DNA of 64,000 nt from an uncultured Slackia sp. (GTDB taxonomy: Bacteria; Actinomycetota; Coriobacteriia; Coriobacteriales; Eggerthellaceae). The DNA lies in assembly GCF_944321625.1 (NCBI RefSeq), contig NZ_CALUMA010000047.1, positions 1 to 64,000 on the forward strand, given 5' to 3'. The notes under the pieces were generated by a model. It was not told the origin of the DNA. It saw only the letters and a program-made list of their open reading frames with translations, and searched no databases. Positions 17,574 through 27,069 of this stretch are shown in pieces; positions within the stretch are counted from its first letter, which is position 1; every line of letters starts with the position of its first letter. Made by a program: the position numbers and the translations under genes.

Positions 17574-18524
17574 CTATTGCTTCAGGTTCAGGTCCATGGA
17601 GATCAGCTTGTCCTTGACCTCCTCGATGGACTTGGCACCGAAGTTGCGGATGTTGAGCAGGTCGTTCTCGGAGAACTCGACCAGCTGACGCACGGAGTGG
17701 ATACCCGCGCGCTTCAGGCAGTTGTAGGAACGGACGGAAAGGTCCAGGTCCTCAATCTGCTTATCGAGCTCGGCGTTGGCCTCCTGGCCCTCCGGCGCGA
17801 AGATGGACGGAATCTCGCCCTCTTCCTCGTCGACGATGTCGGCCAGGCCGAGGAACGCGCCCATGTACTGGTTGATGATGTTGGCCGCACGGCACACCGC
17901 CTCGTTAGGGGCGATGGAGCCGTCGGTCTCCACCTCGAGCACCAGCTTGTCGAAGTCGGTGCGCTGGCCCACACGCGTGTCGCTGACCGCGAGGGTGCAG
18001 CGGCGCACGGGCGAGAACAGGCTGTCCACCGGAATGATGCCGATGGGATCCTCGGTGCGCTTGTTGCGCTCAGCCGAAACGTAACCGCGACCCACGCCGA
18101 TGCGGATGGACATGTTCAGCGTACCGCCGTCGGCGACGGTAGCGATCACATGCTCGGGGTTGATCAGCGTGAACTCAGCGGGAACATGCACGTCGGCACC
18201 GGTCACCGTGCAGGGACCTTCGGCCGAAATGGTAGCCGTGGCCTCAGTGTAATCCTCGGACAGGGCCGAGAACACCAGGCCCTTCACGTTGAGGACGATG
18301 TTGGTGACGTCCTCAATGACGCCTTCGGCGGTGGTGAACTCGTGCTGCACGCCCTCGATCTGGATGGCGGTAGCCTTCGCACCGTCCAAGGAGGACAGCA
18401 AAACGCGACGCATGCAGTTGCCAAGCGTGTAGCCGAAGCCACGCTCCAGCGGCTCAACGATGAAGCGCGCGACGGTGTCGTTCACTTCTTCGGTTGTGAC
18501 GGTTGGCCTCATGAACTCTGCCAT
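17574..18524 (-). CDS. rpoA: DNA-directed RNA polymerase subunit alpha
   Basis: 316 residues, normal for actinobacteria. The N-terminal dimerisation domain contains EPLERGFGYTLGNCMRR and the LSSLDGAKATAI region. The C-terminal domain (about 250-316) has SVRSYNCLKRAGIHSVRQLV and ENDLLNIRNFGAKSIEEV, the helix-hairpin-helix surface that contacts UP elements and activators. It starts after AGGAGG and is co-transcribed with rpsD and rplQ. Confidence 0.98.
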   Translation of the reverse strand: MAEFMRPTVTTEEVNDTVARFIVEPLERGFGYTLGNCMRRVLLSSLDGAKATAIQIEGVQHEFTTAEGVIEDVTNIVLNVKGLVFSALSEDYTEATATISAEGPCTVTGADVHVPAEFTLINPEHVIATVADGGTLNMSIRIGVGRGYVSAERNKRTEDPIGIIPVDSLFSPVRRCTLAVSDTRVGQRTDFDKLVLEVETDGSIAPNEAVCRAANIINQYMGAFLGLADIVDEEEGEIPSIFAPEGQEANAELDKQIEDLDLSVRSYNCLKRAGIHSVRQLVEFSENDLLNIRNFGAKSIEEVKDKLISMDLNLKQ

Positions 18525-18556
18525 AGTTTGTAAGCCTCCTAATCAGCCGCGGGTCA

Positions 18557-19153
18557 TTACTTGGAGTAGAGCTCGACAATAAGCTGTTCGCGGATGTCCA
18601 AATCGATCTGATCGCGGTTGGGAAGAGAGAGCACGCTGCCCTGAAGCTTCTCGATGTCGACCTCGAGCCAGGCGGGAACCTGAACGCTCGCGTTGGCAAC
18701 GATAGCATTCTTGGTGACCAGCATGTCCTTGGCCTTGGGAGCCACGGCCACCAGGTCGCCGGGGCGCACGCGGAAGGACGGGATGTCCACGCGACGGCCG
18801 TTCACCAGGATGTGGCCATGGGACACAGCCTGACGAGCCTCTTTGCGGGTCTTGGCGAAGCCCAGACGGAACACGACGTTGTCCAGACGAGACTCGAGAA
18901 TCTGCATCAGGTTGTCGCCGGTGATGCCGGGCATACGCTTGGCCTTGTTGAAGTAGCCGCGGAACTGCTTCTCCAGAACGCCATAGATGAACTTGGCCTT
19001 CTGCTTCTCGCGCAGCTGCATGCCGTACTCGGATTCCTTACGGCGACGCTTGGGCTGGCGAATGGATTCTTTCTTGCTGCTGTAGCCTAGCACGACGGGA
19101 TCGATCCCGAGCTGGCGGCAGCGCTTAAGAACCGGGGTCCTATTGATTGCCAT
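18557..19153 (-). CDS. rpsD: 30S ribosomal protein S4
   Basis: 198 residues. It nucleates 16S rRNA folding. The S4 RNA-binding domain is visible around residues 88-150 (SRLDNVVFRLGFAKTRKEARQ, HGHILVNGRRVDIPS in part). The N-terminus MAINRTPVLKRCRQLG has only one cysteine in the region where zinc-type S4 has a CxxC knuckle, so this is the zinc-independent form. It lies between rpsK and rpoA. Confidence 0.97.
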   Translation of the reverse strand: MAINRTPVLKRCRQLGIDPVVLGYSSKKESIRQPKRRRKESEYGMQLREKQKAKFIYGVLEKQFRGYFNKAKRMPGITGDNLMQILESRLDNVVFRLGFAKTRKEARQAVSHGHILVNGRRVDIPSFRVRPGDLVAVAPKAKDMLVTKNAIVANASVQVPAWLEVDIEKLQGSVLSLPNRDQIDLDIREQLIVELYSK

Positions 19154-19174
19154 AGTGATTCGATCCTTTCTGAA

Positions 19175-19573
19175 CTACACGCGACGACGCTTGCACGGAC
19201 GGCAACCATTGTGCGGGATGGGGGTGCAATCCTGGATGGAGGCCACTTCGAGGCCGGCAGCCTGCAGCGAGCGGATAGCGGTCTCGCGACCCGAGCCGGG
19301 GCCCTTCACGAAGACGGCGACCTTCTTGAGGCCGTGCTCCATGGCGGTCTTGGCGGCCTGCTCGGCAGCCATCTGCGCAGCGAACGGGGTGGACTTACGG
19401 GAGCCCTTGAAGCCCACGGTGCCGGCAGAATTCCAGGAAATCACGTTACCCTGAGGATCGGTGATGGAAACGATGGTGTTGTTGAAAGTGCTCTTGATGT
19501 GAGCCTGCCCCACCGCGATGTTCTTGCGCTCGGAGCGCTTGATGCGGGTGGTGCGAACGTTCTTCTTAGCCAT
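19175..19573 (-). CDS. rpsK: 30S ribosomal protein S11
   Basis: 132 residues, normal length. Motifs include [31 protein letters not shown] and the C-terminal [16 protein letters not shown], characteristic of S11, a platform protein of the 30S subunit. It is spaced 13 bases from rpsM and 21 from rpsD in the alpha operon. Confidence 0.98.
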   Translation of the reverse strand: MAKKNVRTTRIKRSERKNIAVGQAHIKSTFNNTIVSITDPQGNVISWNSAGTVGFKGSRKSTPFAAQMAAEQAAKTAMEHGLKKVAVFVKGPGSGRETAIRSLQAAGLEVASIQDCTPIPHNGCRPCKRRRV

Positions 19574-19586
19574 GTGTCAAATACCC

Positions 19587-19955
19587 CTACTTCTTCTTGC
19601 CGCCGATTTGCTTGCGCGGACCCTTGCGGGTGCGGGCATTGGTGTGCGCGCGCTGGCCGCGGACGGGAAGACCCTTGCGGTGACGCAGGCCACGGTAGCA
19701 GCCGATCTCCATAAGGCGCTTGACGTTCTGAGAAACCTCACGGTGCAGGTCGCCCTCGACGGTGAGGTTCTTGTCGATGTATTCGCGAATCTTGCCGAGA
19801 TCTTCCTCAGAGATGTCCTTCACGCGGACGTCCGGATCAACGCCGGTCTCTGCAATGATCTTCTTGGCGGTGGTGTTGCCGATGCCGTAGATATAGGTCA
19901 AGCCGATCTCGATGCGCTTCTCGCGAGGGAGGTCGACACCAAAAAGACGTGCCAT
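19587..19955 (-). CDS. rpsM: 30S ribosomal protein S13
   Basis: 122 residues, normal length. It starts [19 protein letters not shown], has the helix-hairpin-helix [13 protein letters not shown], and ends in the basic tail [15 protein letters not shown] that contacts tRNA and 16S rRNA. It is 21 bases downstream of rpmJ. Confidence 0.98.
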   Translation of the reverse strand: MARLFGVDLPREKRIEIGLTYIYGIGNTTAKKIIAETGVDPDVRVKDISEEDLGKIREYIDKNLTVEGDLHREVSQNVKRLMEIGCYRGLRHRKGLPVRGQRAHTNARTRKGPRKQIGGKKK

Positions 19956-19976
19956 AGTAGTACTAGCCTTCCTCTC

Positions 19977-20090
19977 TTAGCCCTGACGCTGCTTGTGACG
20001 GGGGTTCTCGCAGATCACGAGCACCTTGCCGTGGCGTCGGATAATTTTGCACTTGTCGCACATTTTCTTGACCGAAGGACGGACCTTCAT
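19977..20090 (-). CDS. rpmJ: 50S ribosomal protein L36
   Basis: 37 residues, too short for most ORF callers: begins [15 protein letters not shown] and ends NPRHKQRQG. Zinc ligands Cys11, Cys14, Cys27 and His32 are intact, so this is the zinc-binding form. The start has AAAGGAGAC just upstream. Its position between infA and rpsM is canonical. Confidence 0.97.
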   Translation of the reverse strand: MKVRPSVKKMCDKCKIIRRHGKVLVICENPRHKQRQG

Positions 20091-20312
20091 GTTTGTCTCC
20101 TTTGAATGTGCGGCTTCCCTTCGGCGACGGTTAAGCCTCTAGGGGAACCATGTTTTCCTTTACTCTATGCAACACGCCCAGCCGCAGGCGATGGTTGTCA
20201 TATGGATGCTTTCGGGCTCCCGCCCGGCGGTTTTGAGGGGTTCCGCTCCCCTGCTTCAGAGCGCAATAAGGCGCCCCCTTGCCCCGACGTGGCGCCGGCG
20301 CGAGGAAGCGCG

Positions 20313-20531
20313 TTACTTGAAGCGATACGTGATGCGTCCGCGCGACAGGTCGTACACGGACAGCTCAACGGTCACTTTATCGCCCGGCAGGATCTTGATG
20401 TAATGCATGCGCATCTTGCCGGAGATATGGGCCAGAATCTGATGACCGTTCTCAAGCTCCACCTTGAACATAGCGTTGGGCAGTGCTTCGAGAACCGTGC
20501 CTTCGAGTTCGATAACGTCTTGCTTCGCCAA
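20313..20531 (-). CDS. infA: Translation initiation factor IF-1
   Basis: 72 residues when started at the TTG codon at 20531, exactly the usual IF-1 length; AAGGGAAG lies just upstream. ATG codons further upstream would add about 30 residues with no homology. The OB-fold reads [18 protein letters not shown], then [14 protein letters not shown] and [16 protein letters not shown] 220-bp gap containing several G+C hairpins separates it from rpmJ, longer than in most genomes, and secY/adk/map do not precede it. Confidence 0.93.
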   Translation of the reverse strand: MAKQDVIELEGTVLEALPNAMFKVELENGHQILAHISGKMRMHYIKILPGDKVTVELSVYDLSRGRITYRFK

Positions 20532-20811
20532 GTATCTTCCCTTTTCCCTTATCCTGATAAAGCGGCAGCCGAGTATTATACCCAACATCCCTTGGATGCG
20601 CACGAATTTCATGGGGAAATTCACGACGGCATCACAAAAGATGGCGCTAACGCGCCTGCGTTTGGCATTCTAGCACGACACGGCGCGTTTTACGCTTGCT
20701 CACCTGCGCATATTCGCAATTTCTCAACCCTTTACAGAAGGTGTTAAGCACCCCTACAGAAGGTTGGTTTCTTTTTGAAAGTAAGTATGTGTAGACGTGT
20801 TCCTGCAATCG

Positions 20812-21390
20812 TTAGTCAATTGTCTTGATAACGTGAGCCGGAACGCCGCCTACGATGGTGCGCGGCGGCACATCGCGCGTCACAACCGCACCTGCAGCAA
20901 CCACCGCGCCATCGCCGATGGTCACGCCCTTGGCGATGGTCGCGTTCGCACCGATCCATACATCGTCGCCGATAACGATAGGTGCACAATGAAGCACAGC
21001 GCGCTTGGCGGGGTCAAGATCGTGGTCGAGCGTCGCCATGACCACGTTATGACCTACGAGCACGTTGTCCCCAATCGTGATGCCTCCCTGGTCCTGCAGA
21101 CGGCAGCCACTATTGAAGAAAACATTGCGCCCCACCGTAATGTTCTTGCCGAAGTCAGACGTGAACGGCGGGAAGATGCGGAAATCCTCTGGCGCGGGCT
21201 TGCCGATGAGCTTGGAAAACAGCTCTCTGATTTCCTCGGGCGTGCGGTATGCGCCGTTAATCTGCGCAGCGATGGCCAGCGCCTCCTGAGCGCCCTCATG
21301 CATCACCTCGGCATCAGGCGTGCCGGGCATAATCGATTCACGGCGCATGCGGTTGTCGATGAAGGTATCAATCTGTTCCTTGGTGAGCAT
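20812..21390 (-). CDS. Sugar O-acetyltransferase (maltose/galactoside acetyltransferase, NodL/LacA family)
   Basis: 192 residues. It would transfer acetyl from acetyl-CoA to a sugar hydroxyl. The N-terminal Mac domain ([14 protein letters not shown]) is followed by a left-handed beta helix of hexapeptide repeats ([33 protein letters not shown]). His in ATLDHDLDP is at the position of the catalytic histidine. The C-terminal [17 protein letters not shown] is a family hallmark. AAAGGAGCTCC precedes the start. The actual acceptor sugar is unknown. Confidence 0.88.
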   Translation of the reverse strand: MLTKEQIDTFIDNRMRRESIMPGTPDAEVMHEGAQEALAIAAQINGAYRTPEEIRELFSKLIGKPAPEDFRIFPPFTSDFGKNITVGRNVFFNSGCRLQDQGGITIGDNVLVGHNVVMATLDHDLDPAKRAVLHCAPIVIGDDVWIGANATIAKGVTIGDGAVVAAGAVVTRDVPPRTIVGGVPAHVIKTID

Positions 21391-21437
21391 AGGAGCTCCT
21401 TTCTTGTACGACGGTTGGCATTGTAGCAGTGCACAAG

Positions 21438-21476
21438 AAACCCCGATTGTCTAGGGAGGGATGGCAACCGGGGTTT
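21438..21476 (-). terminator. Probable terminator of the dms-like operon
   Basis: AAACCCCG pairs exactly with CGGGGTTT around a 23-nt loop, 75 bases past the dmsC stop and ahead of the acetyltransferase promoter. The long loop lowers confidence. Confidence 0.5.
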
Positions 21477-21551
21477 ATGAGGAAGAAGAGGGCAATTAGA
21501 TGCTTTGGCGGGCACCTCACGCTTCTGCAGGGCACCCGCCACATGGAACTG

Positions 21552-22325
21552 CTAGAGAATACTCGCCGCGTAGAAGAAGTAGCGCGCGATGACCACGCCC
21601 ACCAGCACCAGCACGAGGCCGAGCAGAGCGGCGACCTTGGGCGCGAGTTTGCCCGTCATTCCCAGCGCATACACGACAATGCCCGCTACCGGGCCAACGA
21701 TCAGGCCCGCAATGAACGGCACCACGTCGAAGCCGTAGCCTGCGAACTGGGCCGCGATGGCGGCGATGGACGCAGCGCACAGCACCAAGATAACGATGAC
21801 GACGGCCGCGAACGTCTTCTGCGATACCAGCTCAGAGCGGAAGCATGCCACCATCGCAGCGCCCATAGCGAAATCGCCCACCACGAACAGTGCGAGCGTC
21901 GCGGGGCTCGTCCACACGGGGTTACCATGCATGGTGAAGTAGGCGTTTGCGGTCACGCACATGAGGCCGATGGCGGCAAGGGCGCCAAGCACACGCACCG
22001 CAGCAGGGGCCGCACCTTTCATCTTGCACAGCACCGCGTCAATTACCATAAGCACACCGAAAGCGATAGACCAATAGGCCTCCTCGGCAATCATGGACGC
22101 AGGATTGGCGAGCGCATTAAGGAATCGCTCGGGATGACCCAGGTGAGCGAGCGTGCCGCACAGACCCAGGCCCAAAAGCACGATGCACACGAGCGGGAAC
22201 AGCCACGCCATCTTGGAATCGGCCTTCTGGCCGCGAAATACCGCACCCACGGCATAGCCGCCGGCCGCCAAGCCGGAAAGCGTCGTGAACGCGAACAGAG
22301 GAAATTCGGAAATCATGTCAACCAT
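21552..22325 (-). CDS. DmsC-like membrane anchor subunit of a molybdopterin reductase
   Basis: About 257 residues, eight hydrophobic helices. It would anchor the DmsA/DmsB-like pair to the membrane and pass electrons from menaquinol. The N-terminal FPLFAFTTLSGLAAGGYAVG and the HLGHPERFLNALAN segment are typical of DmsC. Start is uncertain: ATG 22325 is chosen, but GTG 22346 (overlapping the stop of torD) and ATG 22316 are possible and none has a strong ribosome-binding site. It is the last gene of the operon. Confidence 0.82.
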   Translation of the reverse strand: MVDMISEFPLFAFTTLSGLAAGGYAVGAVFRGQKADSKMAWLFPLVCIVLLGLGLCGTLAHLGHPERFLNALANPASMIAEEAYWSIAFGVLMVIDAVLCKMKGAAPAAVRVLGALAAIGLMCVTANAYFTMHGNPVWTSPATLALFVVGDFAMGAAMVACFRSELVSQKTFAAVVIVILVLCAASIAAIAAQFAGYGFDVVPFIAGLIVGPVAGIVVYALGMTGKLAPKVAALLGLVLVLVGVVIARYFFYAASIL

Positions 22326-22338
22326 CCATTCTTGGGGT

Positions 22339-23301
22339 CTATGCACATGCCGTCGCGGCAGGCGCGTGGGTGACGAAGCTGTTGCCCGGCACCTGGTCGG
22401 CGGGCGCGAGCTCGTTGTCTTCCAGGCCGAAGAGGCGCAGGGCGCGAAGCCGCTCGCAGGCCCGTTTCACCCGATTGAACGCTTCGGGCTCATCCGCATC
22501 GGCGCCAAGCTGACGCACCTCGTCGCCAAGCCATTCGAGTGCATTGACGGCGAAATCGGCATCAAGCTTTACGAAGGCGGCAAGCGCTTCTACAAGCTGC
22601 GGATACAGCACCGCCGTCTTGGAGCGGCGCAGACCGCGGGCGTATTCGAACAGCCAGGTGGTCATGTGCCCCGCGACGAACGCTTGCTGTTCGACCAACT
22701 GCCGAGCAAAAGCATCCGCATCCGCCGCCTCGAACGATGCCAAAGCGTCATCCGCGAGGCGCGCCATGAAATCGCACATGAGCGCTACGTGATCGTCAGG
22801 CAGCTTCAGGTACCGCTTGGGCAGAAGCCCATGGGCGCGATACTGCTCGCGAACGGCAAGCGTGTTCTCCTGGAACACCGCTGCGTCATGCGTCACATAA
22901 GGCGACTCCAGCGGCAGAGCCGGCAGCATCGCGGGGCCTACAAACGTGCGCGTGTACTCGTCACGAGCAGCATCAACCGTCTGGTTCCTATCCGTCTCGC
23001 CCAGCGTGCACAAAAACGCCTGCAGCCCGCGCATGGTTTCGTCCTGCGCATACTCATCCGTCACGTTCAGCGTCACGTCGCTGGTCAGATGTGCGATAAG
23101 CTCCGAAGTAGGCTCGCCGCCGAGCGCTTTATGGAACAGCGTGTACATATAGGTGCGCGCGATCAGGAGCGCATGCACGGCGAGAGCATCGGCACGAGCG
23201 TCCTGCGCCTCGGATGCCGCCTCTTGAACAGGAGCCTCGCTGCCCGCCGGAGCGGTCAGGGCCTCGGCATCAGCCGAGAAACCCTGACCTTTGCCAATCA
23301 C
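22339..23301 (-). CDS. TorD/DmsD-family maturation chaperone
   Basis: 320 residues from a GTG codon overlapping the dmsB stop (GTGA). All-helical. TorD-family signatures are EYTRTFVGP, PLESPYVTHDAAVFQ and PDDHVALMCDFMARL. The first 45 residues are Ala/Glu-rich and extend beyond the usual family length of about 200. These chaperones bind the Tat signal and apo-form of the molybdoenzyme until the cofactor is inserted. Its place between dmsB and dmsC marks it as specific to this enzyme. Confidence 0.86.
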   Translation of the reverse strand: MIGKGQGFSADAEALTAPAGSEAPVQEAASEAQDARADALAVHALLIARTYMYTLFHKALGGEPTSELIAHLTSDVTLNVTDEYAQDETMRGLQAFLCTLGETDRNQTVDAARDEYTRTFVGPAMLPALPLESPYVTHDAAVFQENTLAVREQYRAHGLLPKRYLKLPDDHVALMCDFMARLADDALASFEAADADAFARQLVEQQAFVAGHMTTWLFEYARGLRRSKTAVLYPQLVEALAAFVKLDADFAVNALEWLGDEVRQLGADADEPEAFNRVKRACERLRALRLFGLEDNELAPADQVPGNSFVTHAPAATACA

Positions 23302-23873
23302 AGGACCACCTCGTGGAAATCGTCGCGCAAGGCCGCATCGGACGCTCGCAGCAGCACGTTGGGGCCGGTGATGGAGGCGTCGGGCATGCAGGGCAGCTCG
23401 TTCACCGCGTCAGGATGAGCGGCTCGCAGTTCGTCCATATCGCCGAACTCGATGGCGCGCATGGGGCACGCATCCACGCACACGGGATTGTGCCCCGCAT
23501 CGCGCAGCGCCTTGCACGCGTCGCACTTGGCGATGGCGTTGTTCTCCTCGTCATGCTGCGGCGCGCCGTAGGGGCACATCAGCATGCAGTTGCGACACAT
23601 CACGCACTTGTCGGAGTCGTAGACCACCGTGCCGTCGTCGGTCTTGTGCATGGCGCCCGTGGGGCATCCCTCTACGCAGGCGGGGTTCTCGCAGTGGTTG
23701 CACGAAAGGGTCAGATGGAACAAGCCCACCTCGGGATAGGTTCCGCATTCGTAGGTGTCGACGCGGCGCGGGCGCGGGCCTGCCTGCTGCAGGTCGCGGC
23801 GATCTTTGCATGCCACCTGGCAGGTGCGGCAGCCGATGCAGCGCGCCAGGTCAACGTAGAATCCAAGGCTCAT
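23298..23873 (-). CDS. DmsB-like 4x[4Fe-4S] ferredoxin subunit
   Basis: 191 residues. Four cysteine clusters are visible: CIGCRTCQVACKD, CNHCENPACVEGCP, CVMCRNCMLMCPYG, and CDACK...CVDACP. This is the standard electron-transfer subunit of DMSO-reductase-type complexes, without its own signal sequence, so it would be exported with DmsA. GGAGG lies before the start. It follows dmsA by 4 bases and overlaps torD, so translation is coupled. Confidence 0.93.
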   Translation of the reverse strand: MSLGFYVDLARCIGCRTCQVACKDRRDLQQAGPRPRRVDTYECGTYPEVGLFHLTLSCNHCENPACVEGCPTGAMHKTDDGTVVYDSDKCVMCRNCMLMCPYGAPQHDEENNAIAKCDACKALRDAGHNPVCVDACPMRAIEFGDMDELRAAHPDAVNELPCMPDASITGPNVLLRASDAALRDDFHEVVL

Positions 23874-23876
23874 GGT

Positions 23877-26774
23877 TTAAGCCTCCTTGCCTTCGTAAAT
23901 GCCTTCGGTGGTATAGGCGGGGGTGTCAGGGTCATCGATGCCGGCAGCCAGGAACGGCCCACGCTCGCAATCGAGAACCAGAGGCTCGCCGTCGTATTTC
24001 TCGATCTCGATCAGCAGGCTGTTGTAGCCGTCCACCTGGTTGAAGTAGTTGGACTGCTGGCCGTCGGAGAGCATCTGCTCGCTGCCGCCGCGATCGATGA
24101 TATTGTCGGGGTCGGACTCGTCGAGCACACTGTGCGGCCCATGCGGAATGGCGACGGTGCCCGGCATCATGCCCTCCATGGGCTGAGCGATGCGCAGCAT
24201 GCGACCGAAGTCGTTGTAGCACATGACCGTATCGCCCGCCTGAATGCCGCGGTCGGCCGCATCCTGGGCGTTCATGAACACGGGATTGGCGAAAGCTTCC
24301 TGCGTCCAGGCCATATTGTCGTAGCAAGTGTGGGCGCGGCGCATGTAGTGCGGCGTGTAGGCCTGCAGCGGATACTTGCCCATGACCTTGTTGCCCCAGT
24401 CGTCGAACATGGTCTGGTAGCCGCGATTGGGCACGAAGTAGTTCGCGTAAGGCTTGATGGGCTCAGGGTTCAGGCCAATGCGGTTGACGTTATCGGCCTT
24501 GTACTGGCAGTAGATTTCCAGCTTGCCCGAAAGCGAGGGACGCGGCCACGCGGTGTCGGATACCACGACCTCTCCGTTGGGGCCGATGCCCAGCTTGTCG
24601 TCGCGATAGCCCACGTAGTTGCGGCGATCCTCGGGCGAACGCTGGCACACATAGGCGCCATCGGCCATGAACTGGTCGAGCGTGACCTTGCCCTGCTGCT
24701 CGGGGTAGTTCGCGTGATAGCGCACGTTATCCTCGGCCGTCCAGGTGATGATGGGGTCCCAACGCGTGAGGTCTTCGGAGAGCTCGCGCATGCCCAGGAA
24801 GTATCCCAGCCATTGGTCGTAGTTGCTCTTGGGATACGCCAGATCAGGATCCACGCCCATGCGTTCCATAATCTCGCGCGCGATTGCCTTCTCCTCACGC
24901 GCCTCATACATGGGCTTGATCAGCGGTTTCCAAGCCAAGAGCGCATCCTTGCGCTGCTTCTGGCCGTTGCCATCGCCGAAGGGGCTCGGCCAGCACAGCT
25001 CGCCCCAGCTCTCGTCGTCGTTGCCCTCCCAATGGGTGGCAACGGGCAGAATGATGTCGGCGAACGACGCGGTGAGCGAGTACTTGATCTCGAGCGAAAC
25101 GCACATGTCAGCCTGGCGCATGACGCGGATGGCCGTGGGCAGATTGCCGCGCGTCTGCATGAAGTTGGAGCAGGAGGCGAACATGATGCGCGGGTTCACT
25201 GGCATCTCGCGCGCCTCGTGATACACGGGCGTGTTCGCGCGCAGCTTGGTGGGCGCGATGGTGCCGTCGGGGTCGTCGATGTATTTGGAAACCTCGCTGG
25301 AAGAACCGGCGTCGTAGGCGCCTTCCGAGGTGGAGATATAGGTGCCCTCTTCGAGCGAGCTCCACCAGGAATTGCCCTCAACACAGCGGTTGGCGCCCTG
25401 CGCGGGCACGGCGATCAGGTTGTCGATGTAGGCATAATCGCCACCGGCATGCTGAATCAGGCGGTAGCCCGAATCGCCCGCATCCCAGGTGTAAATGGCG
25501 GCGCTGCCGTTGCCGGACTTACCGAAGTGGCCGCCCAATGCGCTTACGGTCATGAACGCCTGCGACAGGTTCTCGGCGCCCAGGTAGCGTGACGCGGCAT
25601 AGCTGTGCAGGAAGATGTCGTTGTTGTTCTTGCCCGCCATCTCGGCGTACCAGGTGATGTCCTCCACGGGCGTGCCGCAGATCTCGCTCGCCCATTCCGG
25701 CGTCTTGGGAGTGCCGTCGTATTCGCCCAGGATGTAGTCGCGGAAGTTCTCGTCGGTCGTGGCCTCATCGGGCATGGTCTCGGGCGTGAAGCCCACGGTG
25801 CGCTCGTTGATGAAATCCCAATCGATGATGTCGCCCTGCTCCTCGTCCAGACGAATCATCTCGTAGACGACGGCCAGGAGGAACGCGGTGTCGGTACCGG
25901 GGCGCACGCGGATCCAGCGAGCGCCCAACTGCGAGGCGGTCACGTTGTAGCTGGGACCCACGTAGACGAAGTTCACGCCGGCCTCTTTGGCGTTGTTGAG
26001 CCAGTACATGCTCGAATGTTGTGCCCAGGCGGGGTTGCAGCCATAGAGGATGATGTTGTCGGCATTGGGCAGGTCGTACTTGTCGGGCGCCATCATGATG
26101 TCGGGATGGTCGCCGTTGGAGAACATGCCCAGCGCCTCAGTCTGGAAGGCCCAGCAGCCAAACGATTCGGTCTCGGTGTTGTACACGGCGCCGCCGATGT
26201 GCGGGAACATGGCCGAGACGGGTGCCCAACGCCAGCCGTTCACCACCACGCCGTCCTGGCCGTATTCGGCGTAAACGCGCTTCAGCTCGTCAGTGATGTA
26301 GGCGAGCGCCTCATCCCACGTGATGCGCTCCCATTCGTCTTTGCCGCGCAGTTCGCCATGCGCGTTCTCGCCGCCGCCGGGCTGCCAGTTCTTACGCTTC
26401 ATGGGGTATTTGATGCGGTCGGCGTTATACACCTGCTGGCGCAGACTGCGACCGCGCAGGCATCCGCGCTGCTGAGGATGATCGAAGCTATCCTCAATGG
26501 AATCATGCGTCTTCTGGCGAATGCACACGCCATCGACCACGTAGCCCATGTTCAGGCACATCTGGTTGCAGTTCTGATGGCAATGGATGGGCAGCCACTC
26601 GCCCGCCTCGGCCAGGATTTTCTCGTCGGAATCGATGCGCTGCACGCCATCCGCCGCCGTGGGCTCCTGCTCGCCCGCAGCGCAGCCCGAAAGCCCGAGC
26701 GCGCCCAGCGCCGCTACGCCTGCGGTGGCTCGGAGAAAATCGCGGCGCTTGAGGTTCTTGTCAAACAATGACAT
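23877..26774 (-). CDS. Molybdopterin-dependent oxidoreductase catalytic subunit (DmsA-like)
   Basis: 965 residues from ATG 26774, which has GAAGAGG just before it; the frame extends to 26894 without homology. The Tat motif is KRRDFLRA (9-16) and a lipobox LSGC ends at Cys31. A [4Fe-4S] site is formed by Cys65, Cys69, Cys73 and Cys105. ITWDEALAYI and the C-terminal molydop_binding region (YTPHYMRRAHT, AQDAADRGIQAGD) are typical of the family. It sits in an operon with DmsB, TorD and DmsC subunits and opposite a LysR regulator. Substrate is unknown: DMSO/TMAO-type S- or N-oxides and catechol-type dehydroxylation are both within the family. Confidence 0.9.
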   Translation of the reverse strand: MSLFDKNLKRRDFLRATAGVAALGALGLSGCAAGEQEPTAADGVQRIDSDEKILAEAGEWLPIHCHQNCNQMCLNMGYVVDGVCIRQKTHDSIEDSFDHPQQRGCLRGRSLRQQVYNADRIKYPMKRKNWQPGGGENAHGELRGKDEWERITWDEALAYITDELKRVYAEYGQDGVVVNGWRWAPVSAMFPHIGGAVYNTETESFGCWAFQTEALGMFSNGDHPDIMMAPDKYDLPNADNIILYGCNPAWAQHSSMYWLNNAKEAGVNFVYVGPSYNVTASQLGARWIRVRPGTDTAFLLAVVYEMIRLDEEQGDIIDWDFINERTVGFTPETMPDEATTDENFRDYILGEYDGTPKTPEWASEICGTPVEDITWYAEMAGKNNNDIFLHSYAASRYLGAENLSQAFMTVSALGGHFGKSGNGSAAIYTWDAGDSGYRLIQHAGGDYAYIDNLIAVPAQGANRCVEGNSWWSSLEEGTYISTSEGAYDAGSSSEVSKYIDDPDGTIAPTKLRANTPVYHEAREMPVNPRIMFASCSNFMQTRGNLPTAIRVMRQADMCVSLEIKYSLTASFADIILPVATHWEGNDDESWGELCWPSPFGDGNGQKQRKDALLAWKPLIKPMYEAREEKAIAREIMERMGVDPDLAYPKSNYDQWLGYFLGMRELSEDLTRWDPIITWTAEDNVRYHANYPEQQGKVTLDQFMADGAYVCQRSPEDRRNYVGYRDDKLGIGPNGEVVVSDTAWPRPSLSGKLEIYCQYKADNVNRIGLNPEPIKPYANYFVPNRGYQTMFDDWGNKVMGKYPLQAYTPHYMRRAHTCYDNMAWTQEAFANPVFMNAQDAADRGIQAGDTVMCYNDFGRMLRIAQPMEGMMPGTVAIPHGPHSVLDESDPDNIIDRGGSEQMLSDGQQSNYFNQVDGYNSLLIEIEKYDGEPLVLDCERGPFLAAGIDDPDTPAYTTEGIYEGKEA

Positions 26775-26976
26775 ATCCTCTTCCCCCTTCTTATTGTCTT
26801 CCCACGCGCGAGGCAAAACTGAGCAGATGTGGCACACCGTACGAAACGCGATACGAATCACAGGTTCCGGCTTTCGCGCTTCCCCCTTTTTCATGCTCTG
26901 ACCTCGTGCGAATTGGCCTGAATTGATAATAAGAAGTGGGTATTAAAAACGATATTGCCTATAATGTAATTCGTAC

Positions 26977-26993
26977 TATGCCTAATAAGCATA
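26977..26993 (+). promoter_or_regulatory. Candidate LysR-type operator
   Basis: TATGC-CTAATAA-GCATA, a perfect 5-bp dyad containing the T-N11-A core recognised by LysR regulators. It sits in the divergent region between dmsA and the lysR gene. A TATAAT sequence lies at 26960-26965 beside it. Confidence 0.55.
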
Positions 26994-27069
26994 GATTGTG
27001 GTTGATTGGCTGCTGCATCTGCCTCACCATCCGCAGTGATCGGCGCATGCACGCATGAGAGGGGTGCCT

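Noticed and set aside
23214-25592. 792-codon plus-strand frame opposite the dmsA-dmsB genes
   Set aside because: Shadow frame; the minus strand has Tat, Fe-S and molybdopterin signatures in order.
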